NCBI RefSeq assembly: GCF_001758225.1
Contig: NZ_MAST01000034.1
Coordinates: 124,001 to 188,000, forward strand
Direction: 5' to 3'
Source of the DNA: Humibacillus sp. DSM 29435
Lineage (GTDB): Bacteria > Actinomycetota > Actinomycetes > Actinomycetales > Dermatophilaceae
Length of the DNA: 64,000 nt
Below the pieces are notes generated by a model. The model was not told the origin of the DNA. It saw only the letters and a list, made by a program, of their open reading frames with translations, and searched no databases. Both the position numbers and the translations under genes were made by a program. Positions 44,705 through 53,342 of this stretch are shown piece by piece. Numbering within the stretch: position 1 is the first letter of the stretch; each line of letters starts with the position of its first letter.

Positions 44705-45919
44705 CTACTGCGAGTAGGTCGAGAGGAACTTCTCGAGCCTTCCCACGGCGTCCTCGAGCTCGCCGACGCGGGGCAGGAACACGAGCCTCAGGTGGTCGGG
44801 GGTGGGCCAGTTGAAGCCGGTGCCCTGCACGACGAGCAGCTTCTGGTCACGGAGCAGGTCGAGCGCGAACCGTTCGTCGTCGTGGATGGCGTGCACCTTG
44901 GGGTCGAGGCGCGGGAAGAGGTAGAGGGCCCCCTCGGGCTTGGTGCACGACACGCCGGGAATCTGGTTCAGCAGCTCCCACGCGACGTTGCGCTGCTCGA
45001 GCAGCCGGCCGCCGGGCAGGATGAGCTCGTTGATCGACTGGTACCCGCCGAGTGCGACCTGGATGGCGTGCTGCGCCGGTACGTTCGCGCACAGCCGCAT
45101 GTTGGCGAGCACGTCGAGACCCTCGATGTAGTTGCGCGCATGCTCCTTCGGACCCGACAGCACCAGCCAGCCGGAGCGGAACCCGGCCACCCGATAGGCC
45201 TTCGACAGGCCGTTGAAGGTCAGGCAGAGCAGGTCGGGAGCGAGCGCCGCGACCGAGGTGTGAACGGCATCCTCGTACAGGATCTTGTCGTAGATCTCGT
45301 CGGCCATCAGGATCAGCTCATGCCGGCGGGCCAGCTCGGCGATCGCCGCGAGCACCTCGCGGGGGTAGACGGCACCGGTCGGGTTGTTGGGGTTGATCAC
45401 CACGATCGCCTTCGTGCGCTCGGTGATCTTGCTCTCGAGGTCGGCGAGATCAGGGGCCCATCCGGCCTGCTCGTCACACACGTAGTGAACCGGCCGGCCA
45501 CCGGCCAGGCTCGTCGCCGCTGTCCACAACGGGTAGTCGGGCGCCGGCAGCAGCACCTCGTCACCGTCGTTGAGCAACCCCTGCATGGCCATGACGATCA
45601 GCTCGCTGACGCCGTTGCCGAGGTAGATGTCTTCGACGTTCACGGGCGGGAAGTCGCGAACCTCGTAGTGCTGCTTGATCGCTCGTCTCGCCGAGAGGAT
45701 GCCCTTGCTGTCGCTGTAGCCCTGCGCCGTCGGCAGCTCCTGGATGACGTCGACGAGGATGTCCTCCGGCGCCTCGAAGCCGAACGGCGCCGGGTTGCCG
45801 ATGTTGAGCTTGATGATGCGATGACCCTCGTCCTCGAGGCGGCGGGCCTCGGCCATGACAGGCCCACGGATCTCGTAACAGACATCCTGCAGCTTGCGTG
45901 ACTGGGTGACCGGGCGCAT
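44705..45919 (-). CDS. alaA: Alanine/pyruvate-type aminotransferase (AlaA-like)
   Basis: A class I PLP aminotransferase of about 404 residues, most like glutamate-pyruvate aminotransferase AlaA. Motifs are IIKLNIGNPAPFGFEAPEDI, LLPAPDYPLWTAATSLAGGR, VINPNNPTGAVYPREVLAAI, ADEIYDKILYED and the PLP Lys in TFNGLSKAYRVAGFRSGW. It should make alanine from pyruvate with glutamate as donor. ATG 45919 is chosen because CACTCT lies 7 nt upstream and RKLQDVCYEIRGPV then begins at the usual position; ATG 45970 adds 17 residues. It is monocistronic as far as can be seen. Confidence 0.87.
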   Translation of the reverse strand: MRPVTQSRKLQDVCYEIRGPVMAEARRLEDEGHRIIKLNIGNPAPFGFEAPEDILVDVIQELPTAQGYSDSKGILSARRAIKQHYEVRDFPPVNVEDIYLGNGVSELIVMAMQGLLNDGDEVLLPAPDYPLWTAATSLAGGRPVHYVCDEQAGWAPDLADLESKITERTKAIVVINPNNPTGAVYPREVLAAIAELARRHELILMADEIYDKILYEDAVHTSVAALAPDLLCLTFNGLSKAYRVAGFRSGWLVLSGPKEHARNYIEGLDVLANMRLCANVPAQHAIQVALGGYQSINELILPGGRLLEQRNVAWELLNQIPGVSCTKPEGALYLFPRLDPKVHAIHDDERFALDLLRDQKLLVVQGTGFNWPTPDHLRLVFLPRVGELEDAVGRLEKFLSTYSQ

Positions 45920-45986
45920 ACCGACCAGAGTGTCACCCGCGGATGCCGATCGCCGCGCCGTTCTCGCCATGTGGCCAGCGGCGTGG

Positions 45987-46028
45987 CCCGACCTCAGTGG
46001 CCCGACCTCAGTGACCCGATCTCAGTGA
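45987..46028. repeat. 14-bp tandem repeat CCCGACCTCAGTGR x3
   Basis: Three consecutive 14-bp units with one or two differences, upstream of the aminotransferase gene and overlapping the stop codon of the VC0807-like gene. Confidence 0.8.
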
Positions 46029-46783
46029 CCCGCCGTCCCGATCCGCTGTGCCCCGGCCGTTCGCTGGGCGTGGCGGCCGACCGTGACGGACAGAGACAGC
46101 GCCACGACCAGCGCAACGATCGGCAGGATCTGGTCCCAGCCGTACGCCGTCGCGAAGCTCGTGGACGCGATGATCAGAGCCATCACCACGGCCTGGACCA
46201 GGAAGACCACCGCCCAGACGATGGTGACGTGGAACATGCTGCGGCGAAAGCCCGGGTAGACGACCCACATCCGGTCGAACACGGCCATCCCCTCGCGAGT
46301 GCCGTCGCTCCCGTAGCGCTGGACGAAGTAGAACATCACCGGACGCGCCATCAGCACGCACGACGCTGCGCACACCACACCGACCGCCGCCGTGGTCGCA
46401 CAGTCCTTGTAGAGCAGCACTCGGGGATCGGTGCTGCCCACGAGGGCCACCACCACCGACAATGCCGTGAAGGCGAAGATCGCCGCAGACGCCCCGCTGA
46501 ACTTTCGAGACCGCACCCACACCACCGCGGCCCCCAGCACGGGCGCGACGCTGCCGGCCAGGTAGGCCTGGACGTCGTCGCCACCGCCTGCCTTGGCCAG
46601 CTGGAAGAGCCCGATGGCCCCGCCCACCTCCAGAGCGGTGAGAGCGACGTTGAAGACGACCCCCTTCCTCGCTGGGTGCACGGCCAACGTGCGTGCGATC
46701 TCGTCGTGATCGGACTGGTCGATGTCACTGCGCCTCGTCTCGGTTGCGCGGCCGGCTCGTCTGCGCAGGCTGCCGACACTCAC
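46022..46783 (-). CDS. VC0807-type multi-TM membrane protein
   Basis: A 253-residue membrane protein with about six TM helices (VVFNVALTALEVGGAIGLFQ, VAPVLGAAVVWVR, FAFTALSVVVALVG, and two helices after the loop VLMARPVMFYFVQRYG). The segment ARPVMFYFVQRYG is typical of the VC0807/septation-like family, function unknown. The GTG start overlaps the stop of the upstream MerR gene by four bases (GTGA), so the regulator and membrane protein are co-translated and may share a stimulus. Confidence 0.8.
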   Translation of the reverse strand: MSVGSLRRRAGRATETRRSDIDQSDHDEIARTLAVHPARKGVVFNVALTALEVGGAIGLFQLAKAGGGDDVQAYLAGSVAPVLGAAVVWVRSRKFSGASAAIFAFTALSVVVALVGSTDPRVLLYKDCATTAAVGVVCAASCVLMARPVMFYFVQRYGSDGTREGMAVFDRMWVVYPGFRRSMFHVTIVWAVVFLVQAVVMALIIASTSFATAYGWDQILPIVALVVALSLSVTVGRHAQRTAGAQRIGTAGH

Positions 46784-47658
46784 GACAGAGGGCTCGGCGT
46801 CGGTCGTACTGAGCGGACCGTGACCGCGAGGTGGCAGGTGAGCTCGTCGGGGCCGGCGGTGCGCCAGTCCGCGATCATGATCTGTCGTGGCGGCGAGGTC
46901 ACGGTCGCGCCCTTGGAGACGACGAACTCCTCGAGAACGTCGAGGGCGTCCATCGTCGCGCTCCCTCTGGTCTGGGCCATGGTCAACGCGACGAAGGCCT
47001 CCTCATGGGCTGGTTCGACGCGAGCCTGAACATCGTCCAGCAGGGCAGACTGCCGTTGCGCCATGGCCAGGTCTCCCATCGGACGCACCATCTCGACCGG
47101 GCCGTCGCTGTCGTGGCTGACCTCGGCGTAGTACACGACGTAGGGACAGCCATCCACCCCGGTCAGACCGGGGCCCGCGCTACTCATGGCGCCGAGCAGG
47201 GCGCCGAGGGTGGGCCCCAGCTCGTCGATATGGGCCCGCCGCACCGCGCTGAGCACCGCTCGCTCCGGAACGGCCCGCTGCTGCACCTCGAAAGTCTGGT
47301 TGGTCATGGAGACGCTCTCCTTCTGGTCGTCGATGAGGAGGCAGAGGTAGCGGGCCAGCTCGGCCCGCTCACTGGCAGCGCGGGCATCTGTTACGGCGTG
47401 TGACCGGATGCTGGCCACGGCCTGCCGGGGCGTCTGGTCGATGACCTCGGCGATCAGCGCCAAGGGCATCTCCAGCCTCCGCAGCAGGCCTACCGTGCGG
47501 GCCCGGGCGACCTGCGTCGGTGCGTACCAGCGGTACCCCGTCGCAGCGTCCACCTGGGCGGGCCGCAGCAGACCGAGGCGGTCGTAGAGCCTCAGCGCCT
47601 TCGGCGAGAGCCGGCAGGCGGCCGAGAACTCCCCGATCGTGAGCAACCTCGCAGCCAC
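46780..47658 (-). CDS. MerR family regulator with GyrI-like effector domain
   Basis: A 292-residue regulator. The N-terminal MerR HTH (about 1-70) reads LLTIGEFSAACRLSPKALRL then YDRLGLLRPAQVDAATGYRW. A linker helix follows, and the C-terminal half (about 125-285) is a GyrI/SbmC-like small-molecule domain (VPERAVLSAVRRAHIDELGP and DGCPYVVYYAEVSHDSDGPV). This is the BmrR architecture, sensing hydrophobic drugs. GTG 47658 follows AAGGGG by 7 nt. It is coupled to the VC0807-type membrane protein downstream, which may be its target. Confidence 0.85.
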   Translation of the reverse strand: MAARLLTIGEFSAACRLSPKALRLYDRLGLLRPAQVDAATGYRWYAPTQVARARTVGLLRRLEMPLALIAEVIDQTPRQAVASIRSHAVTDARAASERAELARYLCLLIDDQKESVSMTNQTFEVQQRAVPERAVLSAVRRAHIDELGPTLGALLGAMSSAGPGLTGVDGCPYVVYYAEVSHDSDGPVEMVRPMGDLAMAQRQSALLDDVQARVEPAHEEAFVALTMAQTRGSATMDALDVLEEFVVSKGATVTSPPRQIMIADWRTAGPDELTCHLAVTVRSVRPTPSPLS

Positions 47659-47776
47659 GTCTGCACCCCTTCTCAACCCTCCTCAGCGGGCTCACTGTCC
47701 GCCGATGACGAGTCTCCCCCCTCCCCCAGGGTCAGGGTCAAAGGTCAACTCGATATCACGAGGACGGGCGCCATCG

Positions 47777-48289
47777 TCAGCGCAGGAAGCAACCAACGGT
47801 GCTCGCCGCGCTGGAGGCGGTGAGCGAGAGCGGCAGAGCCGAGCGGCTCGTCGCGATGATCGAGACCGACAGCTCGTGGCCGGCCACGGTCTTGGTCAGG
47901 GCGCCCAGCGCAGGCGGGGTCGGGTCGACCTCCTGCCACCCATGCTGCAGGAGGTAGCCGACGATCTCGGCGGCGGCGGGGCCGTCGGTGTCGGGGTAGG
48001 TGCGTGTGACCAGGCCGGCTTCGCGGTCTCGGCACGGCGGGATCTCGCTGTGCCGCTGCGGCGTCAGGCTGCGGTCCATGATGTCGATCCCGGCGCTCAG
48101 GGCCTCGAAGGCGACCAGGTCGTCGGCGTGCGCCCGGGAGGTCCAGGCCCAGCCGCCGAAGACGAGCAGAGCCAGCAGCACCGTCACGAAGAACCCGCCG
48201 AGCCGCCACGCGCGACGGCGGCCCCCCTGGCCGACCCCTCGGTTCGGGTCGGGCCCCGGAGCCTCGTCGACGAAGCCGGAACTGCTCAC
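47777..48289 (-). CDS. Single-TM membrane protein of unknown function
   Basis: A 170-residue protein: a cytoplasmic N-terminus of about 30 residues, one TM helix (LGGFFVTVLLALLVFGGWAW, about 33-52) and an extracytoplasmic domain with two cysteines (IPPCRDREAG, VGCFLR). No known domain was recognised. GTG 48289 gives VSSSGFVDEAPGPDPNRG as N-terminus, in keeping with the neighbouring start style. It lies between the MerR gene and the phosphatase gene, all on the minus strand but well spaced. Confidence 0.65.
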   Translation of the reverse strand: MSSSGFVDEAPGPDPNRGVGQGGRRRAWRLGGFFVTVLLALLVFGGWAWTSRAHADDLVAFEALSAGIDIMDRSLTPQRHSEIPPCRDREAGLVTRTYPDTDGPAAAEIVGYLLQHGWQEVDPTPPALGALTKTVAGHELSVSIIATSRSALPLSLTASSAASTVGCFLR

Positions 48290-48386
48290 CGGCACAGTGT
48301 GGACCAGTGCGGTCGTCGTTGTCAGCGAGCGGCTCGCGCCATCAGCGCGCTGACCGGCATCCGCCCTCCGATCAGGTGAGCCCCGG

Positions 48387-48998
48387 TCAGCCGACCGTGA
48401 CGGGTTCGTCGCCCCAGGCCAGCAGTCTCCAGTCGCCCTCGAGCCCACCCTCGAGAGTCACCACCAGGGTGTTGTCGAGGGCCCGACCGGTGAACCAGTC
48501 GGGGGGCATCCCCAGGGCGGCCGCGCACCACACGCGCATGGCGGCTCCATGGCTGACCGCGAGCGCGGAGGCGTTGACGTCACGGGCGTGCACATCGGCC
48601 ACGATGCGGTGCAGCGCTTCGGTATAGCGAGTCATGAACTCCACCCCGCTCTCGCCACCGGGGATGCGCTCGTCGGGGTTGCCCCCCCACCGACCCACCG
48701 CCTCGACGAACGGCATCCAGTCGGTCGTCATCTCCCAGTCGCCCGCCTGGATCTCGCGCAGACCGCCGAGGGTGACGACCTCCTGGCCCAGATGGTCGGC
48801 GAGCGGGGCTGCGGTCTGCTGCGCGCGCACCAGATCAGAGCTGTAGACGGCGGTGAGGTCTTCGCGTCGCATCTTCTCGGCCAGTGCCGTCGCCTGCTGT
48901 CGGCCCAGGTCGGTGAGGTCTCGGCCGGGCACGGCGGTGTCGAGAAGCCGCCCGACGTTGGCCGAGGTCTGGCCGTGACGCGTCAGGTAGAGCCGCAC
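48387..48998 (-). CDS. Histidine phosphatase (phosphoglycerate mutase-like)
   Basis: A 203-residue phosphatase of the histidine-phosphatase superfamily. The catalytic RHG is in VRLYLTRHGQTSANVGRLLD, with a second conserved Arg in VYSSDLVRAQQTAAPL, an acid residue in GGESGVEFMTRY and the second His in LAVSHGAAMRVW. It hydrolyses a phosphomonoester or mutates phosphoglycerate; the substrate is unknown. GTG 48998 starts one base after the stop of the lipoprotein gene upstream (TGACGTG), so the two are likely co-transcribed. Confidence 0.9.
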   Translation of the reverse strand: MRLYLTRHGQTSANVGRLLDTAVPGRDLTDLGRQQATALAEKMRREDLTAVYSSDLVRAQQTAAPLADHLGQEVVTLGGLREIQAGDWEMTTDWMPFVEAVGRWGGNPDERIPGGESGVEFMTRYTEALHRIVADVHARDVNASALAVSHGAAMRVWCAAALGMPPDWFTGRALDNTLVVTLEGGLEGDWRLLAWGDEPVTVG

Positions 48999-48999
48999 G

Positions 49000-49533
49000 T
49001 CAGTCGTCCGCCTTGACCGTGACGCCCGTGAGGCACTCGACACCCTTGGTGCGGCCGGTGAAGAAGTTCTTGGCCGCCACCGGGGCAGAACCACCGGCCG
49101 GCACCGTCACCACGATCTCCTTGCCGCCGACCTCGCTGCCGTCGGCCGTGGCCGTGATGAAGACCCCGACGGTGAAGGCATGCTCGGTCGTGTCGGTGTT
49201 CTCGACCCGGCCCGTGAAGCTCCAGGCCTCACCCGTTGCGGTACAGGCCTGGCTGACCAGGGCCTGGGAGGCGTCGAAGAGGCCACCGCTGCTCGGCGCC
49301 GAGGGGTCGACGATGTCGGGGGTGCTCGTGTCGGGCCGAAGCGTGGGTTGCAGCGCGACGCTCACGGTCGCGTCCACTCCGTCGCCGGAGTCGGAGGGCG
49401 ACGGCTGGCCGCAGCCGGAGAGGGTGGCGACGGTGACCGTCGACAACGTCAGGGCGGCGAGTCGCAACCCGTACCGGGCGACGGATCGTCGGTGAGGCGT
49501 CTGGCGCAAGCGAATGGCCCCCTTGGGCGGCAT
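49000..49533 (-). CDS. Secreted lipoprotein with Ig-like domain
   Basis: A 177-residue lipoprotein. The signal peptide (YGLRLAALTLSTVTVATLSG with lipobox LSGC) is preceded by about 20 basic residues; a GTG around residue 18 would be a tidier start. The mature part has a Ser/Asp/Thr-rich linker and a beta-sandwich (about 95-175: GEAWSFTGRVENTDTTEHAF, then VTVPAGGSAPVAAKNFF), of the FxLYD/DUF4352-like kind, with two cysteines. It is upstream of and adjacent to the phosphatase gene. The binding partner is unknown. Confidence 0.7.
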   Translation of the reverse strand: MPPKGAIRLRQTPHRRSVARYGLRLAALTLSTVTVATLSGCGQPSPSDSGDGVDATVSVALQPTLRPDTSTPDIVDPSAPSSGGLFDASQALVSQACTATGEAWSFTGRVENTDTTEHAFTVGVFITATADGSEVGGKEIVVTVPAGGSAPVAAKNFFTGRTKGVECLTGVTVKADD

Positions 49534-49644
49534 GGTCGGTGGACGGTGTGAACGGCACCGGCGGTCGTTCGCCCATTGTGCCCCCGCGCACCATCACGTC
49601 CGAGCCGGGACACGCTGGTCGCCCACCAGCGCGACTGCCCTCCG

Positions 49645-52017
49645 TCAGCCGACGAGGAGTCGAGCGCCGACCCCGGCCACCACGATGAGCAGACCGGCGA
49701 GCAGGACGAGGGTGTCGGGCAGTCGCCACGGAGCCGGGCCGGCCCAGGTGCGACGACGGGCCTCAGCGAAGCCGCGCGCGTCCATCGCCAACGACAGCAC
49801 CGCGGCCTGCCCCAGGGCCCCTACGAGCAACCCGCCCGTGACCACGACGGCTTCGCGGCCTCGGGCGAGTACGCCCCGATCGGCCCGGATGCCGCGAACG
49901 CGACGGGTCGTCATGAGCTCGCCCCAGAGCGTGTCGAACGACTGGAGCCGCTGCAGGGCGGCGGTGGCGGCCACGACCGGGCGCGCCGGCATCCGTAACC
50001 GTTGGGCCAGGTGGTCACCCAGCGGTTCGGGGTCGATGAAGCCGACGACGAAGGCCGACGGCACCACCAGGCACAGCACTCGCAGTGCGGCGCTCGAGGC
50101 GATCTCCAGGTCGCGACCCCCCAGCAGCCAGGACGACCAGGCCACCCCGAAGACGGCCAGGCCCGCCGGAGCAAGGCGTCGGGCCAGCGAGCGCGCCCGT
50201 CCCCGTGGCCGACGGCCGGTGCCCACGGCGAGGAGCCCGACCAGACCCAGCAGCACCTCGACCGACAGCACGACCAGCCCCTGGCGCCAGGTGTCGAGCA
50301 GGGCCGGCAGGGGTAGCACGCACAGCGCCGCCGCCAGCAGGGCGAGGGGCCCGGCCCGCGCGACGAGCGACCGACGCTCGGGCTCGGGCTGCTGCTCGGA
50401 GCAGGCCGGCCGGGTGAGAGCCACCGTGCGGTCGGCTCGTTCGACCACGCCCTCGTCGTGGGTCGTCACGACGACTCCGGCCCCCTCGCGTCGAGCAGCG
50501 TCGATGAGACCGGACACCGCCGACCACGTGAGCCGGTCCTGACCTACGGTGGGTTCGTCGGCAAGCAGGAGTGCGGGCGAGTGCACCACGGCCGACGCCA
50601 GCGCGAGCCGTCGTTGTTCACCTCCGGAGAGCTGACGGGGGTCGACACCAGCGAGGTGGGCGAGCCCCAGCGCGCCGAGCAGCTCGTCAGCCCGTCGGCC
50701 GGATGCCGTCTCGTCCTGCCCCAACGCGCGCGGGGTCAGCAGGATGTCGTCGCGGACGGTCGGCCCGACCAGGGAGGTGGCAGCTCGTTGCGGCACCCAG
50801 GCCACGACCCGGGCGATCTCGCGGGAGCGCCACTGGGCAGGGGGCTCGGCTGAGGCAGCGGCTGCCGGCTTCGAAGGCAGCAGTGGCTCGGCGAAGCCGA
50901 CCGAGCCCGACGCCGGTGCCACGAGCCCACCCACTGCGGCCATCAACGACGACTTACCGGCGCCACTGGGCCCGACCAGCGCCACCACCTCCCCCGCACG
51001 AACGTCGAGGTCTGCGTCGCGCACCGCCACGGTCGCCCGTACCGTCGAGCCGAGGCGGCTGCCCGAATGTTCGACGGTGACCGCCCGTGCCCGTGCCACC
51101 ACACCCCCAGGTGCGACGCGTCCGGAGGTTGTTCCGGTCACCGGGGTCAGCTCGACGGCGAGGGGCTCCGGCTCCGGCAGCCCGGGAACCCAGATCCCCT
51201 GCGCCGCAAGGTCACTGCCGTGCTCGGCCAGAATCGCAGCGGGCGGCCCGTCGGCGACGATCACGCCGGAGGCGTCGAGCACCACGAGGCGGTCGACGTG
51301 CTCGACCCAGCCCGCCAGCCGATGCTCGACCACGACAAGGGTCAGTCCCCGCCGGTCGCACACGTCGGCCACGACCTCGCGCACAGAGCGAGCGTTGACG
51401 GCATCCAGCATCGCCGTGGGTTCGTCGAGCAACAGCACGCGCGGCTCCATCACCAGCGCACCGGCGAGGGCCAACCGCTGTGACTCGCCGCCGCTGAGGG
51501 TCTCGGGTGAGCTGTCGCTCGTCATCGTCAGCCCGACCTCGGCGAGCGCGGACCGCACGGCCGGGCCCATCTCGGCGCGTGGCACCGACGTGTTCTCGAG
51601 GCCGAAGGCCACGTCACGCCCGATGGTGGAGGCGACGACGCCTGCGCCGGGGTCCTGGAGCACGAGCCCGACCGAGCCGGGTGAGCGTTGCGGTGGCTCC
51701 CCATCGACCGTCACCTCACCCGAGAGCTCGCCGGAGTCGGCGGTGAGCAGCAGCCCGGCGATCCCCCGCAGCAGAGTCGACTTGCCCGACCCGCTCGGCC
51801 CGGCGAGCAGCACGCGCTCACCGGGCTCGATGGTGAGGCTCAGACGGTCGAGCACCGGCTGGCTGCGCCCGTAGGGGCGCCAGCGCAGCTCGTCGACGCG
51901 CACGCGCGCCCCACAGGCGAGGCTCCTGCGGGCCGGGTTCACCTCGGGCCGGGGGTGGTTCGCCACTGCGTGCTCTGTCGCCTGCTCGAGGGCCCGGTCA
52001 CACGGCCTGTCGTTCAC
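49645..52017 (-). CDS. ECF transporter: ATPase-ATPase-transmembrane (EcfA-EcfA'-EcfT) triple fusion
   Basis: A 790-residue polypeptide joining three ECF modules. ATPase 1 (about 40-280) has LLAGPSGSGKSTLLRGIAGL, the signature LSGGESQRLALAGAL and LLLDEPTAMLD. ATPase 2 (about 305-530) has ALVGPSGAGKSSLMAAVGGL, LSGGEQRRLALASAVVHSP and LLADEPTVGQD. The C-terminal EcfT-like part (about 550-790) has several TM helices and RMPARPVVAATAALQRLQSF. This is YkoD plus YkoC in one chain. With the YkoE-like protein encoded just upstream (overlap 20 bp) it should import thiamine precursor HMP or thiamine, energised by ATP. The GTG 52017 start has SD AGGAGG only 3 nt away; a later in-frame start is possible. 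Confidence 0.92.
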   Translation of the reverse strand: MNDRPCDRALEQATEHAVANHPRPEVNPARRSLACGARVRVDELRWRPYGRSQPVLDRLSLTIEPGERVLLAGPSGSGKSTLLRGIAGLLLTADSGELSGEVTVDGEPPQRSPGSVGLVLQDPGAGVVASTIGRDVAFGLENTSVPRAEMGPAVRSALAEVGLTMTSDSSPETLSGGESQRLALAGALVMEPRVLLLDEPTAMLDAVNARSVREVVADVCDRRGLTLVVVEHRLAGWVEHVDRLVVLDASGVIVADGPPAAILAEHGSDLAAQGIWVPGLPEPEPLAVELTPVTGTTSGRVAPGGVVARARAVTVEHSGSRLGSTVRATVAVRDADLDVRAGEVVALVGPSGAGKSSLMAAVGGLVAPASGSVGFAEPLLPSKPAAAASAEPPAQWRSREIARVVAWVPQRAATSLVGPTVRDDILLTPRALGQDETASGRRADELLGALGLAHLAGVDPRQLSGGEQRRLALASAVVHSPALLLADEPTVGQDRLTWSAVSGLIDAARREGAGVVVTTHDEGVVERADRTVALTRPACSEQQPEPERRSLVARAGPLALLAAALCVLPLPALLDTWRQGLVVLSVEVLLGLVGLLAVGTGRRPRGRARSLARRLAPAGLAVFGVAWSSWLLGGRDLEIASSAALRVLCLVVPSAFVVGFIDPEPLGDHLAQRLRMPARPVVAATAALQRLQSFDTLWGELMTTRRVRGIRADRGVLARGREAVVVTGGLLVGALGQAAVLSLAMDARGFAEARRRTWAGPAPWRLPDTLVLLAGLLIVVAGVGARLLVG

Positions 52018-52609
52018 GCACCTCCTGGCCAGGCGGGAACGGGTTCAGGGCTCCGGCCGAGGCCAGCAACCGCGTGAGGCCGACGGCGAGCAGGGAACCG
52101 AAGATCGCGACACTGCCACCGAGCAGGAACAGGTAGGCGATGCGGTAGCCGAAGCCCCAGTCCTGCCAGTACGAGTACCACTCGTAGACGGCCTCGAACG
52201 CGCCGCCGAGAAAGCCTCCCACGAACAGGGGCACCCAGCGAAAGGAGAGGTAGCCGAACAGCGCGAACCCGAGCTCGACTCCCAGGCCCTGAACGATGCC
52301 CGAGACCAAGGTCGTCAGGCCCCACTGGGTGCCCACGAGGGCAGAGACCATGGCGGCGAGCAGCTCGGTGAACAGGGCCGCTCCGGGGCGGCGGATGACG
52401 AGCATTCCCACGATGCCGGCCACGAGCCAGGGCCAGGCGAACAGGGCGCCCAACGGCGGGAAGCCCGCCGAGACAACACCCGAGGGGGCTGCGTAGATCA
52501 GCCCCCAGGCCCAGTAGGCGATGCCGAACGCGACGCCGAGAAAAGCACAGGTCAGCAGGTCGATGGTGCGCCAGCGCGTCAGGGGTCCTGACGCGGTGAT
52601 GTTCTTCAT
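51998..52609 (-). CDS. ykoE: YkoE-family thiamine/HMP ECF substrate-binding component
   Basis: A 203-residue integral membrane protein with six helices, the S-component (substrate-capture) protein of an ECF transporter. It begins MKNITASGPLTRWRTIDLLT and continues with AFLGVAFGIAYWAWGLIYAA, FELGFALFGYLSF-type helices and VYEWYSYWQDWGFGYRIAY. These fit YkoE, linked to hydroxymethylpyrimidine/thiamine uptake. ATG 52609 follows a TPP riboswitch about 95 nt upstream. It overlaps the fused ATPase-EcfT gene by 20 bp. Specificity is inferred from family plus riboswitch. Confidence 0.9.
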   Translation of the reverse strand: MKNITASGPLTRWRTIDLLTCAFLGVAFGIAYWAWGLIYAAPSGVVSAGFPPLGALFAWPWLVAGIVGMLVIRRPGAALFTELLAAMVSALVGTQWGLTTLVSGIVQGLGVELGFALFGYLSFRWVPLFVGGFLGGAFEAVYEWYSYWQDWGFGYRIAYLFLLGGSVAIFGSLLAVGLTRLLASAGALNPFPPGQEVRERQAV

Positions 52610-52702
52610 GAGTGGTCTCCCGGGTCCGATGGCTGGATTCCGGGGGAAGGCTGCCGTGATCGGCAGGCGCGTTCGCGCCGCCGAGTGGCTGCCTCGAGAA
52701 AT

Positions 52703-52804
52703 ACCGACTTCCTTCGCCGGTGCTAACCGGAGCAGGTTCGAGGGTCTGCGGCTCGCCGATGTTCGGCGGTGCACTCTCAGCGCTGTAGGGCGCTCCCCTG
52801 TCGT
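52703..52804 (-). promoter_or_regulatory. TPP riboswitch (THI element)
   Basis: On the minus strand the conserved pieces appear in order: AGGGGAGC, GCTGAGAGTGC, GACCCTCGAACCTG, CCGGTTAGCACCGGCG and AGGAAGTCGG. Terminal bases ACGAC and GTCGGT pair to close P1. It ends about 95 nt before the ykoE start, so excess thiamine pyrophosphate should shut down the transporter operon. No clear T-run terminator follows, so translational control or a Rho-type mechanism is likely. Confidence 0.92.
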
Positions 52805-52880
52805 GATGGGTCGTTCTTGTGAAGTTGTGTCTTGCCGTTGTGGAGGTGACTTTACCCCGTGGCCGTGAAAGATTCACTGC

Positions 52881-53282
52881 ATGGGTTCGAAGGATGAGAA
52901 GGCCGACCAGCAGACACCGGCCGACGAGGTGCGTCATTCACCGATGGGCGGTCTCATCTGGAAGGCCCTCAGCATCGCCGCGACGGTAGGGGCCACCAAG
53001 CTCGCCACCGACGCCGCCCAGAGAGGGTGGAAGTTCGCGACCGGCAAGCCGGTGCCGGTGGCGGGTGACTACGAGCAGGAACGCACCCGCGACGTCATCG
53101 CGTTCACCGCGCTCTCCGCCATGCTGGTGACCGGCGCGCGCATCGCCGCCGAGCGCAAGGCCGCGGAGTACTACCGCCACTCGACGGGGCATCTGCCGAA
53201 GGCCCTCACCGACGTCAAACCCAGCAAGGCCGAGAAGAAGGCTGCGAAGAAGCTCAAGAAGGCGCAGGCCAAGCTCTCCTGA
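52881..53282 (+). CDS. DUF4235 protein
   Basis: A 133-residue membrane-associated protein of the actinobacterial DUF4235 family. It has two weakly hydrophobic helices (SPMGGLIWKALSIAATVGAT and DVIAFTALSAMLVTGARIAA) and a Lys/Ala-rich tail (KPSKAEKKAAKKLKKAQAKL). The family has no known function. ATG 52881 follows no strong SD. It is divergent from the ykoE riboswitch leader and convergent with the two-component system. Confidence 0.88.
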   Translation: MGSKDEKADQQTPADEVRHSPMGGLIWKALSIAATVGATKLATDAAQRGWKFATGKPVPVAGDYEQERTRDVIAFTALSAMLVTGARIAAERKAAEYYRHSTGHLPKALTDVKPSKAEKKAAKKLKKAQAKLS

Positions 53283-53342
53283 CCTTCCGAGACGGGGCGC
53301 TCCTACGGCGCTGAACGTGACGAGGCCCTTTTCGGATACCGG

